Of a DNA stretch of 28,625 nt, positions 24,301 through 28,625 are shown in pieces (position 1 is the stretch's first letter; each line of letters opens with the position of its first letter). Below the pieces are notes generated by a model that did not search any database, was not told the origin of the DNA, and saw nothing but the letters and a program-made list of their open reading frames with translations. Made by a program: the position numbers and the translations under genes. Source of the DNA: Chara braunii (Eukaryota > Streptophyta > Charophyceae > Charales > Characeae); contig BFEA01000036.1 of the NCBI GenBank assembly GCA_003427395.1, positions 3,379,523-3,408,147 on the forward strand. The letters are read 5' to 3'.

Positions 24301-25682
24301 ATCGGTTGGCAGCTCTTTCAACGCTCCAACCCGCTCATGCGGATGAGCTAACCACTCTGAAGGCCATGCTTGACAAAGTGGACACATATTCAAGGTGGCA
24401 TATGTTCATATATAAATATATAGTCAAACAGAGCTGCCCGGTAAAATATATATATAATATATATATTTATTTATTTATTCATTTATTTATGTTACATATA
24501 CTTTAAGAATGGACACTAAAAAAACAGCGCTGACCTTGAAAGTTCACAGTAGGTGACTTAGTCTGGGTGAAGTCCAAGGAATGTGTGCCCGAAGAAGGGA
24601 TTTCTCAGAAAATTGCTACTTGCATACAGAGGACCATGGGAAATTCTACATGTCAAGGGAGAGGCTAACGGTACATCTTACACAAATTGAGGTTCCTCCG
24701 CTCACTCATCCGGTCTTCCCAGGCCTCAAAGCTGATGCCTGCTAATTTGGGACAATCCTTCCCTTCAAGGCGTTTCACGCACATCTAATTGGCCGCATTG
24801 TAGATCAGGCTGAACTTAGAATCCATAGAAAGGGGAGGCCAAGTCAACAGCTTAGAGTCAGATGCCAATACCAAGACCCGGAGAAGGTTACGTGATTCCC
24901 CAGAGAGCAACTGCCAGCATCTCGCATTATGAACAAGCACAAAGGGGGATTTGTCAGTTTGACAGGTATCTTGGTGCTATCATCTAATTTATCTTCGTTT
25001 CAACTCGATGAACCATTTCTTAAGCAAAGTCTTGGCAAGTATCTCGGCTCGTAGCTGGAGGGCAGCTCATCACAAACCGCTGCTTCCAAATTACTATCGC
25101 CTTCGAGGCAATGCTGATTTCACAAGGCAGCTTCGGCTAACTGAAGTAGTACTTCTACGAGGACCTCGAATTTAGGTCAGCGGGAGTGAAAGGATTCACG
25201 TACTGCCGCAGTACGGCCCCGGTACCGTGTCCCATTTTCTTTGTACCATAGGGCCATAGTAGAACCTTCTGGTAGGTAGAGTACACGCCAATGTAGAGAT
25301 CTGATAAGATAACACCGGTACGAAGAGTAAAGTTCCCTATAGTCAGCAGGTAGGGAGTCGCCACATGTCCAGTCCCAGTCCAGTTGCAGCTCAGTGGGAC
25401 GGCAGTGTCTGGCAGGAGAGGGTCAGGAATCACTTGAGAGAGGCAGGCAGATGCACAGAAGGTAGGGCAACGCCAGGATCTGCCTCATCTTCGAATCTGG
25501 CAGATGCGGAAGTGCTGATGCATTACTGGGTGCCAAGATTTTGAAGTGTGAACAGAGCTGGCGAGACAGTAGTCAACGGTGCTGGCCGTCATAGCCGCAG
25601 CACAGCATAGGAGAGAGTGAGGGAGAGAGGTGAGGACATTCAGAGAGTGTCACAGGACCTGGACACAGCTATATGTACTCAC

Positions 25683-25774
<92 letters not shown>

Positions 25775-26266
25775 CTGTTTGTCGTTGTTGCTGGCAGCCA
25801 TAGATGCCACGTACAGAAACCGGTGTATATAAATAATTTCAAGTTGTAATAAAGCTGTGCGTGTGCTCATATTGTGTGGATAGTGCTGATGCAACTTGGA
25901 TCTAATCCGCCATGAGAAGGACTGAAACAACAACAACAAGACCATTACAAAATAAAATATAATTGTTCCTGTTTATCATTTATATCAACAGAAAGATCTC
26001 TGGCGACAGGAAATAAGAACCAAAAGCCAAGCACACCTATCAAGAGAGGAGATAGGCTTCTAACTTCCCGCAAAGGACAGACACAACAGAAGCCGCATAA
26101 AGGAAATAACATTGGCTCCATTCACGCAAAACATCAATGGTACAATGAGCGATAATCGCACCGCACTGCTCCACTCCCGCCGAAGTCCACTGAAAGTCAG
26201 CATGCACACTTGGTTTGCAAGCCACACACACGCACACACACACACAGCGAGTGCACGCGCGCGCTT

Positions 26267-26349
<83 letters not shown>

Positions 26350-26455
26350 ATGGACAAAAGAATCATTCCTCAGAGAACATGATTGTAGCCACACTCCTGA
26401 ATCATTCCTCAGAGAACATGATTGTAGCCACACTCCTGAATCATTCCTCAGAGAN

Positions 26456-26507
<52 letters not shown>

Positions 26508-27251
26508 TTACCTGCTTGTCGTTGTTGCTGGCAGCCATAGCCGTGACCTTGAGAACCTGTGTATATCATTGCAAGTTGTAATTTTCTGTGTGTACTCATG
26601 TTTTGTGGATCTTGTTGTTTCAACTTGGATCTTGAGTGCCTGCATACATAAACTTTGAAGTAGTACAGGCGGGCGACCAAGATCTTGACCTGCGAGAGCA
26701 GATCAAATCATAAGAGTCCTCTGTTTATTCAAAAAGGGTATACCATGGCGGAGTCAGAGGCAGCGTCGGAGACAGTAAACAGGTTCCTGATGCGTCCTAA
26801 ATAGTACTCACCAGACATCAGACCCAATCCACCCAAAATGCAGATAATAACATAAATCGAGTACATGGTTTGCCACAAATAACAGTGAGCATTCAGCTGC
26901 CACCCTGTCACGTGCTTCATGTGCATTCATGTGCACTCATTTGCATATAAAGAGAGAGTGATAAGAACTAGGGAAGATGGGAGGAGGGAGGAGAAAGGGA
27001 CAAAAGCAATGAGTTGACGACTGCTTTTGCATTGTTACATATTTAACCCTCTGAAAGTCTGCGCCCTCCACTTACCATAGGCAATCCCATTAGGCTTAGG
27101 ACTGGCTCTGTGGCGAAGTAGAGTGAAAGCGCTTCACAGAGTCCCAAAACGCAGCCCAAAACAAGCGCCGACGACACTGCAGGGTTCTCCGATTTCCTTT
27201 TCCGGTTCTCGCTTCTCCCCAAAACTCCACCACCTTTGAACCCATCCTTGC
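4779..27251 (-). CDS. MATE/DTX-family multidrug and toxin extrusion transporter, internal part (5 exons, both ends outside window)
   Basis: Membrane antiporter of the MATE family, closest by eye to the plant DTX42-45 group (citrate or plastid-type efflux carriers); the substrate cannot be told from sequence. Coding segments on the minus strand are 27251-27076, 21487-21352, 18741-18645, 9521-9421 and 4942-4779. Each has an AG acceptor and GT donor, and the phases fit at every junction (0, 1, 2, 1), giving 224 codons with no stop. Family landmarks appear in order: [11 protein letters not shown], then [20 protein letters not shown] with [11 protein letters not shown], then LGVRGAAMA, then [10 protein letters not shown], then [27 protein letters not shown] and LALAGQ. 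This is roughly TM3 to TM8 of 12. The N-terminal exons and the C-terminal half are not in the window. Introns of 2.6-9.1 kb are full of repeats. I see no sign of decay in the exons, so it is probably functional. The family call follows known MATE conservation; the joining of exons is inference from phase and order. Confidence 0.88.
5351..5457 (+). pseudogene. U6: U6 snRNA retropseudogene with A13 tail
   Basis: Degenerate U6: CTTCTTTGGGACATCC, AAAATTGGAACGATACAGAG, GCGATAAGCATGGGCCCTGC, then GCATAAATTGCAAAATGG and TTCC, followed directly by 13 A (5445-5457). The box reads ACAGAGGCGATAAGC, so it is not functional. The A tail without a T-run shows retroposition. I could not find a convincing target-site duplication. 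Confidence 0.85.
5719..5871. ncRNA. Long near-perfect hairpin, miRNA-precursor-like or small foldback element
   Basis: The left arm 5719-5785 pairs with the right arm 5802-5871 around a loop of about 16 nt. Shared words (one arm against the reverse complement of the other) are GATCCCACTGGCAAA, ATTGGAATAAGTGTCTGAAT, GGACGTGTT and AGGA; roughly 87% identity overall, including an uninterrupted paired stretch of 20 bp. Length and mismatch pattern fit a plant MIRNA foldback, but an inverted-repeat transposon or an inverted gene duplication would look the same. No promoter seen. Confidence 0.5.
6380..6488. repeat. Inverted repeat (25-bp arms, ~58-bp loop)
   Basis: CACCACACCACTCTCGAAAT then GTGCAAAA at the left, TTTTTCACATTTCGAGAG then TGGTGTGG at the right, with one mismatch. 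It may be a MITE-like terminal inverted repeat or a foldback transcript. Confidence 0.65.
6587..6611 (+). repeat. Poly-A tract (about 25 A)
   Basis: Uninterrupted A run, possibly the tail of a retroposon; no target-site duplication found. Similar A runs of 17-20 occur at 3901-3919, 10347-10366 and 22541-22558. Confidence 0.8.
7326..7364 (+). repeat. (TTTTC)n microsatellite
   Basis: About seven TTTTC units upstream of R1 copy 1. Confidence 0.9.
7397..7817 (+). repeat. Dispersed repeat family R1, copy 1 (421 bp)
   Basis: About 75-80% identical to 14545-14950. Shared blocks include CCACCCAGATGAGTAGA, CCAAAATCGAAGCAGCTTT, ACAACGAAGCAC, TTTGTTCTTGCAGCTCC, AAGGCTGGCCAC and ACTCCTGTTCATTTTT. Neither strand has a long open frame, and I see no known domain. 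A (TTTTC)n tract lies just upstream, a GT-repeat and a U6 copy just downstream. Confidence 0.85.
7903..7999 (-). pseudogene. U6: U6 snRNA-derived copy, degenerate
   Basis: Read on the minus strand it has a damaged 5' hairpin, then TTAAAATTGGAACGATACAG, the ACAGAGAAG box, ATTAGCATGGCCCTTGTGCA and a 3' end CCGAGAAATGGTCCAAAT. About 15% diverged from plant U6, with no Pol III terminator or A tail. Probably an older insertion next to the 0.4-kb dispersed repeat. Confidence 0.85.
8406..8506 (-). mobile_element. Minimal SINE-like retroposon, copy 3
   Basis: Minus strand: ACATGCTTGCCGGTGATAAG, CAGCCAGACTGATGCCTATC, AGAATAGAAGGGGATTG, then a tail TTTAAAACAAAAGAGGAAG continuing into GAAGAAAAAAGG. It differs from copy 2 at a few sites over 74 bp. 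The outer target-site duplication is not obvious. Confidence 0.72.
8507..8591 (-). mobile_element. Minimal SINE-like retroposon, copy 2 (nested)
   Basis: Minus strand: TAACATGCTTGGCGGTG, AAGCAGCCAGACTGATG, CCCCCCAGAATAGAAGGGG, then GTTTTAAAAAAAAGA. About 80% identical to the copy at 3946-4030 and in the opposite orientation. The word acttgtgtata stands at both ends, so it looks inserted into the head of copy 3, giving an 85-bp tandem pair. Confidence 0.78.
8766..8878. repeat. Inverted repeat (34-bp arms, ~41-bp loop)
   Basis: CCACCGTCTTCACGCGAATA then GAACGCCCGGTCATT pairs with AATGACCAGGCGTTC then TATTCGGGTGAAGACGGT, with two mismatches. The loop holds CTGCCAGTTGCAGCGAT. Next to a G23 run. 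Possible MITE or hairpin RNA. Confidence 0.7.
8891..8913 (+). repeat. G23 homopolymer
   Basis: Perfect G run; reading frames through it are artefacts. Confidence 0.95.
9421..9521 (-). CDS. MATE gene exon D (TM6 and cytosolic linker)
   Basis: 101-nt exon with acceptor ccattgcag and donor GGTGCTG|gtatgc. It reads [19 protein letters not shown] and then [15 protein letters not shown]. The family equivalent is QYxM...L followed by a short linker and LQFGRFLKNG. It completes the split Glu codon of exon C and leaves one base (G) completed by GG at the start of exon E. Introns of 9.1 kb upstream and 4.5 kb downstream. Confidence 0.86.
10283..10312 (+). repeat. (TCCGGTG)n short tandem repeat
   Basis: About four 7-bp units (CAGTCCGGTGTCCGGTGTCC). 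Confidence 0.85.
11526..11827 (+). pseudogene. Ty3/gypsy RNase H fragment (copy 1), interrupted by an insertion
   Basis: Homologous to the neighbouring copy: GAGCAAAGCCTTTGAGCG, ATTGAAGACCGCACGCATTA and GATCCTGCCGAGCCTTT, then a break, then GATGAAAGCCAGTGAGGGA to TGTTGAGTATATG, running straight into copy 2. The two lie head to tail about 300 bp apart, so this is a partial tandem duplication. Several stops are present. Confidence 0.7.
11613..11729. mobile_element. ~117-bp insertion with telomere-type motif inside RNase H copy 1
   Basis: Segment absent from the parallel position of copy 2. It contains CTTAAACCCTAAACCCTACGG and repeated CCTAGCTTATCCTAGCTTA. On the minus strand it ends in TTTAAAAAAGAAAAAGG, an A-rich tail, so it may be a small retroposon. 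Borders come from comparing the two RNase H copies; no clear target-site duplication. Confidence 0.5.
11828..12165 (+). pseudogene. Ty3/gypsy-type RNase H fragment (copy 2)
   Basis: The plus-strand reading has [15 protein letters not shown], then [20 protein letters not shown] and [20 protein letters not shown]. This is the junction of reverse transcriptase and RNase H in Ty3/gypsy pol (family form DPxKPFxLxTDAS...GIGAVLxQ...PVEY). The first catalytic Asp is kept (ID-KS). A stop follows near 12030. Downstream, [13 protein letters not shown] and [12 protein letters not shown] match the next RNase H blocks in shifted frames. The rest of pol is missing. A dead fragment inside the transporter intron. 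Confidence 0.8.
12333..12383 (+). repeat. C51 homopolymer
   Basis: Very long perfect C run; its length is likely to be uncertain in the assembly. It makes false Pro- and Gly-rich ORFs. Confidence 0.95.
12675..13224 (-). pseudogene. Frameshifted Cys/His-rich ORF of unknown function
   Basis: Two minus-strand open pieces, 13224-12973 and 12968-12675, overlap in content. The second frame is open upstream of its Met as [18 protein letters not shown] and [20 protein letters not shown], while the first frame has [17 protein letters not shown] and [10 protein letters not shown] one-base shift near 13040 would give one protein with regularly spaced Cys and His, possibly zinc-binding, followed by a charged helix-like tail ([17 protein letters not shown]). 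I do not recognise the family; probably transposon-derived. Confidence 0.4.
13414..13985 (+). other. Exon-like segments of an unidentified plus-strand ORF
   Basis: ATG at 13414 opens 80 codons ending exactly at CAG|gtaagt (13653). A 70-nt pyrimidine-rich stretch ending tttccccag follows, then another open piece to a TAG at 13983-13985 ([20 protein letters not shown]). The phases of the two pieces do not match across the simplest intron, so a real gene is not shown. No domain recognised. Confidence 0.25.
14545..14950 (+). repeat. Dispersed repeat family R1, copy 2 (406 bp)
   Basis: Direct-orientation copy of 7397-7817. Its left flank (TTTTCTGTTTTGTTTCTTCT then CCATTCACACACATAACTTG) is also found at 17908-17965, so the family extends about 80 bp further left. 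Unit type (DNA transposon, SINE or LTR) is unknown. Confidence 0.85.
15273..15623 (-). other. RING-like Cys/His-rich segment
   Basis: 116-residue open piece with [17 protein letters not shown], then [19 protein letters not shown] and SNC. The second half has C-x2-H-x2-C-x2-C-x6-C-x2-C, close to the distal half of a RING or other treble-clef finger. An upstream segment (within 16290-15805) repeats the theme with [20 protein letters not shown] then FQEAVI, sharing HA-[MV]-C-x2-C-[FL]-x3-A-[VI], so two related modules seem to be present. Confidence 0.5.
16391..16827 (-). other. Josephin-like cysteine protease segment (split over three frames)
   Basis: The candidate nucleophile Cys lies at 16755-16753 in [16 protein letters not shown]; Josephin proteins have LCAxHALNxLL at this place. 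The candidate His lies at 16495-16493 in [13 protein letters not shown]. One frame change further on comes [11 protein letters not shown], then about 20 residues later [11 protein letters not shown], the layout of Josephin His-to-Asp/Asn strands (HWFxVRK...WFNLNS...SIFVV). Similarity is by eye only. OTU or other papain-like families are alternatives. Confidence 0.45.
17108..17182 (-). other. C2HC/C2H2-type zinc finger segment of the decayed gene
   Basis: Minus-strand reading [17 protein letters not shown] followed by QTRGAATC. The spacing is C-x2-C-x12-H-x7-C, with the F and L positions of a classical finger. Fingers of the form CPxCGxxFxxxxGLxxH are common in transcription factors and at the N-termini of R2-like retrotransposon proteins. 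The TGA immediately 5' shows the surrounding reading frame is no longer intact. Confidence 0.6.
17659..17745. other. Assembly gap (87 N) in a GTT/GGT-rich repeat
   Basis: Run of N flanked by GGTTGTGGTTGTT-type and GGTGGTGGGTGTGG-type simple sequence. The true length of the repeat is unknown, so the poly-Thr/poly-Val reading across it means nothing by itself. Confidence 0.98.
17908..17965 (+). repeat. R1 left-end fragment
   Basis: TTTTTCTGTGTTGTTTCTTC followed by CCATTCACACACATAACTTG matches the left flank of R1 copy 2, next to a GT microsatellite. Confidence 0.6.
18645..18741 (-). CDS. MATE gene exon C (TM5 and G-x-x-GAA motif)
   Basis: 97-nt exon, too short for an ORF call. Acceptor ggttgcag, donor TCAGA|gtttgt. 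Reading in the phase left by exon B gives [16 protein letters not shown], then [16 protein letters not shown] plus a split Glu codon. This aligns with the family block GD-x-x-N-x-x-LDPxLIF...LGVRGAAxAHVxSQ. Oddities are Cys for the Asp of the usual LDP, ATNISE for AHVxSQ, and a weak donor (GTTTGT). The phase match to both neighbours (2 + 93 + 2 nt) is strong support. Confidence 0.84.
18801..18866 (-). pseudogene. tRNA-Glu-like remnant (weak)
   Basis: Minus strand: an A-box-like GCTCAGCAATTGTAG, an anticodon stem-loop TGGAC-TTTTCAT-GTCTG with TTC in the anticodon place, and a B-box-like GGGTTTGATTC. The T stem is mispaired. It lies just upstream of MATE exon C. Confidence 0.3.
19621..19908 (+). 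other. Unidentified 95-codon plus-strand ORF
   Basis: Reading includes [20 protein letters not shown] then [17 protein letters not shown]. Composition is protein-like and unlike the surrounding simple repeats, but I recognise no family; a transposon pol or gag fragment is possible. Confidence 0.3.
20383..20799 (-). pseudogene. LINE (L1-like) ORF2 C-terminal zf-RVT remnant
   Basis: 138-residue open reading with [20 protein letters not shown], then [19 protein letters not shown] and [11 protein letters not shown]. This fits the zf-RVT domain found after reverse transcriptase in plant LINEs (C-x2-C...E-x-x-x-H-x-L...A...W). The reverse transcriptase and endonuclease are absent. The basic tail in the next minus-strand frame (20369-20088, NSKKEKKVV) may be the rest of the C-terminus after a frameshift. 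Such LINEs supply the machinery that could have moved the U6 and SINE-like copies. Confidence 0.65.
21352..21487 (-). CDS. MATE gene exon B (TM4, RGxxDT motif)
   Basis: 136-nt exon with acceptor ttacgcag and donor ACAA|gtacat. It reads [20 protein letters not shown] and then [25 protein letters not shown], the most diagnostic block of the MATE family (YLSIRALGAPA, QGxFRGFxDTxTPLY). It joins exon A at a codon boundary to give MGLPM-DSVMRPF, as in plant homologues, and leaves one base for the next exon. Confidence 0.92.
22254..22366 (+). repeat. Tandem duplication, 72-bp period
   Basis: AGTCCGTCTGATTGACGATC then TGACAGCAGTAAGTTAC at 22254 recurs at 22326 with one change. Confidence 0.9.
22997..23152 (+). 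repeat. Tandem duplication, 82-bp period
   Basis: ACTTGAACTTACTTC...CTCTATTCCA...TACTGTGCGATTAT...ACACTAGAT...CAACACA at 22997 and again from 23079, about 88% identical. Confidence 0.85.
23415..23433 (+). other. Telomere-type (AAACCCT) motif
   Basis: TTAAACCCTAAACCCTAG. Related words lie at 11652 (TTAAACCCTAAACCCTACGG) and 20064 (TTAAACTCTAAACCCTACTT). Could be short interstitial telomeric repeats or telo-box elements carried by a repeat family. Confidence 0.6.
23854..24400 (+). pseudogene. Gag-like retroelement remnant (tentative)
   Basis: A basic stretch ([20 protein letters not shown]) followed, after stops, by an Arg/Glu-rich stretch and a helix-like piece with heptad spacing ([20 protein letters not shown] then [14 protein letters not shown]). 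The order resembles the coiled-coil gag region of plant Ty3-type elements. Evidence is compositional only. Confidence 0.3.
24435..24495 (+). repeat. AT-rich (TA)n/(TTTA)n stretch
   Basis: TATATATATAATATATATAT then TTATTTATTTATTCATTTAT; no gene. Confidence 0.85.
24500..25600. other. Unique-looking intronic sequence, nothing recognised
   Basis: Neither strand gives a convincing domain; the only longer open frame (25433-25155, minus) has no recognisable feature. Confidence 0.5.
25687..25769 (+). repeat. (AG)n microsatellite, 83 bp
   Basis: Perfect AG dinucleotide run, immediately followed by CTTACCTG, the left end of duplicated segment D1. Confidence 0.97.
25770..25945 (-). repeat. Duplicated segment D1, copy 1, with exon-like MAASNNDKQ|gtaagt end
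   Basis: Minus strand: ATGGCTGCCAGCAACAACGA then CAAACAG|gtaagt at 25801-25773. The upstream 140 bp resembles 26520-26680 (GATCCAAGTTG, CACAATATGAGCACACGC, TTACAACTTG). It may be a first-exon-like piece of a transcribed repeat; no partner exon found. Confidence 0.55.
26271..26346 (+). repeat. (GA)n microsatellite, 76 bp
   Basis: Perfect GA run after a CA/GC-rich stretch. Confidence 0.97.
26361..26454 (+). repeat. 39-bp tandem repeat, 2.4 copies, embedded between GA runs
   Basis: AATCATTCCTCAGAGAACAT then GATTGTAGCCACACTCCTG at 26361 and 26400, and a partial copy at 26439 that ends where the next GA run starts. One N at 26455. Confidence 0.95.
26456..26504 (+). repeat. (AG)n microsatellite, 49 bp
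   Basis: AG run after the single N at 26455, before duplicated segment D1 copy 2. Confidence 0.95.
26507..26680 (-). repeat. Duplicated segment D1, copy 2
   Basis: Minus strand ATGGCTGCCAGCAACAACGA then CAAGCAG|gtaagt, followed as in copy 1 by a CT-rich run. The same nine codons are kept with one silent change (AAA to AAG), while the rest of the segment is only about 75% alike. Confidence 0.55.
27076..27251 (-). CDS. MATE gene exon A (TM3 region)
   Basis: Encodes [19 protein letters not shown] and then [14 protein letters not shown], the TM3 segment of plant MATE proteins. The donor is CCTATG|gtaagt at 27075. The start is uncertain. An acceptor ending ttgacag gives 27251 and includes a basic linker ([12 protein letters not shown]) like the KK-rich stretch that precedes this helix in homologues. 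A second acceptor, ccctgcag, gives 27176. Both keep the same phase. I prefer the longer form because the basic linker is family-like. Confidence 0.82.
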
Positions 27252-27379
27252 CTGTCAACCAAGTACATGCAGTGCAACCTCCTTTGCTGAGAAAGGGCCT
27301 CAGAAAGGCTAAAGAACAATGACAGGATTCCAGCACTACCCCACCCCGCTTCAATAAAGAGGGCCGTGAAATAGAAACC

Positions 27380-27545
27380 TGCTAAGCATAGGATGCAAAA
27401 CAAAAAACACTGCCCCACCCCGCTTGAAATAGAATTACTGTATGATGCGATTCGAGTATTCCCCATTCTCGAGAATATTTCAGAAAAGAGGTCAGTCAAA
27501 TACTTCACAACACACGAATCATAGGATGCAAAACAAAAAACACTC
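27380..27545 (+). repeat. Local direct repeats upstream of MATE exon A
   Basis: ACTACCCCACCCCGCTT/ACTGCCCCACCCCGCTT and two copies of CATAGGATGCAAAACAAAAA (27387 and 27523). Confidence 0.8.
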
Positions 27546-27713
27546 AGAATAATAACAGGAATAAGATCACACAGAGTAGCGCTGTGGGGCGGGCAATCAG
27601 TACATGGCATTTCAAAACCAAAAAGAAAACAAGAAAGCACAGTTTCAGCCTCTTTATATTTTGCATTATTTTCCTTAAAATTTAAAAGTTAATAATAACT
27701 TATTTTTATTTTT

Positions 27714-27731
27714 GTCCTTCGGGACATCCGT

Positions 27732-27763
<32 letters not shown>

Positions 27764-27812
27764 GGACCCTGCGCAAGAATGACACGCATAAATCGCGAAA
27801 TGGTCCAAATTT
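27714..27812 (+). pseudogene. U6: U6 snRNA-derived copy
   Basis: Almost complete U6 sequence from GTCCTTCGGGACATCCG through GATACAGAGAAGATTAGCAT and GACACGCATAAATCGCGAAA to TGGTCCAAATTT. Differences from plant U6 include GGACCCTGCG and AAGAATGACAC. Only three T follow the end, then an A/T-rich tail. The flanks carry similar AT-rich words (taataataacttattttt before, taataataatagcttatttt after), a possible diverged target-site duplication. There is no USE or TATA box in the 50 bases upstream. Confidence 0.88.
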
Positions 27813-28345
27813 AAAAATAATAATAATAATAATAGCTTATTTTCAGAAACTGGGAAAGGAAAAACAGAGAGTGAGAAAATGCGTCCACTCTGACTTGATG
27901 TGCATTGCTAAGGTAACTAAACTAGAAGATTTAATACTATTCAACATACAGTTGCAAGTGGAGGCTTGGACAGTTGGGGGGGGGGGCAGTCAGCCCACGA
28001 CCTCACTGTCGGAGGTTCGTCAGCAGACGAACGGCTGGGAGAGTAGGCCATTAGCATAGCAGGGGATCGAGTACTCTCAACTTATAAGGACGAGGAAGGG
28101 AGAAGCCACCTCGATGCCAAAGGAGGACGTCGCAGTCGCAGATGGCACTGGGGTTTAGGGGTTAAGCCAACGATAGCTATTAGACTAATGCAAAAGGCCA
28201 GCTTAGGCAGGGGTGAGGGGTGGTACATCCTTCCAGAGGGAAATAAATTCATATAATCAATGCTGTCTACTTGGGCCTCTCAGCCATAATGGAGAGGAGC
28301 GTGGGTGAGTACAATGTTGAAACTTCTCTGACTTGCCGGTTGAAT
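27813..28345. other. No gene recognised between the two U6 copies
   Basis: Contains an (ATA)n tail, a G9 run near 27978 and a GGGGTTTAGGGGTTAAG word near 28151; nothing coding. Confidence 0.5.
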
Positions 28346-28490
28346 AGGAACCGGACTGATCCCGTCCTTCGGGACATCCGTTAAAATTGGAACGATACAG
28401 AGAAAGATTAGCATGGCCCCTGCACAAGGATGGCACACATAAATCGGGAAATGGTCCAAAAACAAAAAAAGAAAGGAACCGGACTGATCC
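28346..28490 (+). mobile_element. Complete U6 retroposon insertion with flanking direct repeats
   Basis: Target-site duplication (17/17 identical), then the U6 body, then an A-rich tail, then the second duplication. This is the footprint of L1-type target-primed reverse transcription acting on a small RNA. Confidence 0.88.
28364..28460 (+). pseudogene. U6: U6 snRNA retropseudogene with 17-bp target-site duplication
   Basis: Near full-length U6 spliceosomal RNA: 5' GTCCTTCGGGACATCCG, then AAATTGGAACGATACAGAG, the ACAGAGA box (here with one extra A), ATTAGCATGGCCCCTGC, and 3' AAATGGTCC. It is followed by an A-rich tail (AAAAACAAAAAAAGAA) instead of the T-run needed to end Pol III transcription. 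The 17-mer aggaaccggactgatcc stands directly before it (28346-28362) and again after the tail (28474-28490). Two or three substitutions lie in the 3' part. There is no upstream plant USE or TATA box, so it is an inserted copy, not a working gene. Confidence 0.93.
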
Positions 28491-28559
28491 TCCTCAGAAT
28501 GGAACGGAGCCAAAGCCGTCAGGCCCCGTCTTTTGTTGGGGGGAAAAAAACAGATAGGC

Positions 28560-28564
<5 letters not shown>

Positions 28565-28625
<61 letters not shown>
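28565..28625 (+). repeat. (CT)n microsatellite running off the window end
   Basis: Perfect CT dinucleotide run of at least 61 bp. Confidence 0.97.

Noticed and set aside
26361-26454. CRISPR-like array
   Set aside because: Units are directly adjacent without spacers and the host is eukaryotic.
25617-26581. Arg-Glu and Leu-Ser dipeptide ORFs
   Set aside because: Translations of GA/CT microsatellites.
26790-26926. Considered as a MATE exon between exons A and B
   Set aside because: Exons A and B join directly at a codon boundary exactly as in homologues, so nothing is missing there.
27714-28460. U6 copies as working snRNA genes
   Set aside because: No USE or TATA box upstream and no T-run at the 3' end; A-rich tails and target-site duplications indicate retrocopies.

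Overview
This is a nuclear eukaryotic window, most likely from a streptophyte (green plant lineage) with a large, repeat-rich genome and very long introns. A charophyte alga of the Chara type would fit. That is an inference from the plant-type MATE transporter, the U6-derived retroposons, the AAACCCTA (plant telomere-type) motifs and the low gene density. There are no bacterial operons, CRISPR arrays or rRNA genes.

The one real host gene I can assemble is a MATE/DTX efflux transporter on the minus strand. Five exons (27251/27176-27076, 21487-21352, 18741-18645, 9521-9421, 4942-4779) have splice sites whose reading phases all agree. Together they encode about 224 consecutive residues of the family's central membrane core, without an in-frame stop. 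Introns are about 5.6, 2.6, 9.1 and 4.5 kb, and both gene ends lie outside the window.

The introns are filled with mobile-element debris. Intron by intron, going down the gene: 27075-21488 holds two GA microsatellites, a diverged pair of segments with an identical exon-like end, local duplications and a gag-like ORF. 21351-18742 holds a LINE zf-RVT remnant. 18644-9522 holds a decayed Josephin-like/RING-like/zinc-finger gene, a frameshifted Cys/His-rich ORF, a broken tandem Ty3/gypsy RNase H and one copy of a 0.4-kb dispersed repeat. 9420-4943 holds two U6-derived copies, three long hairpins, a nested pair of a tiny 85-bp SINE-like element and the other 0.4-kb repeat copy. The part below 4778 holds a third SINE-like copy with a perfect 19-bp target-site duplication, and degenerate satellite-like DNA. 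The region above 27251 holds two more U6 retroposons, one with a perfect 17-bp target-site duplication.

The most novel items are the minimal 85-bp SINE-like family, the U6 retropseudogenes with target-site duplications, the decayed ubiquitin-type multi-domain gene nested in the transporter intron, and a 153-nt miRNA-precursor-like hairpin.
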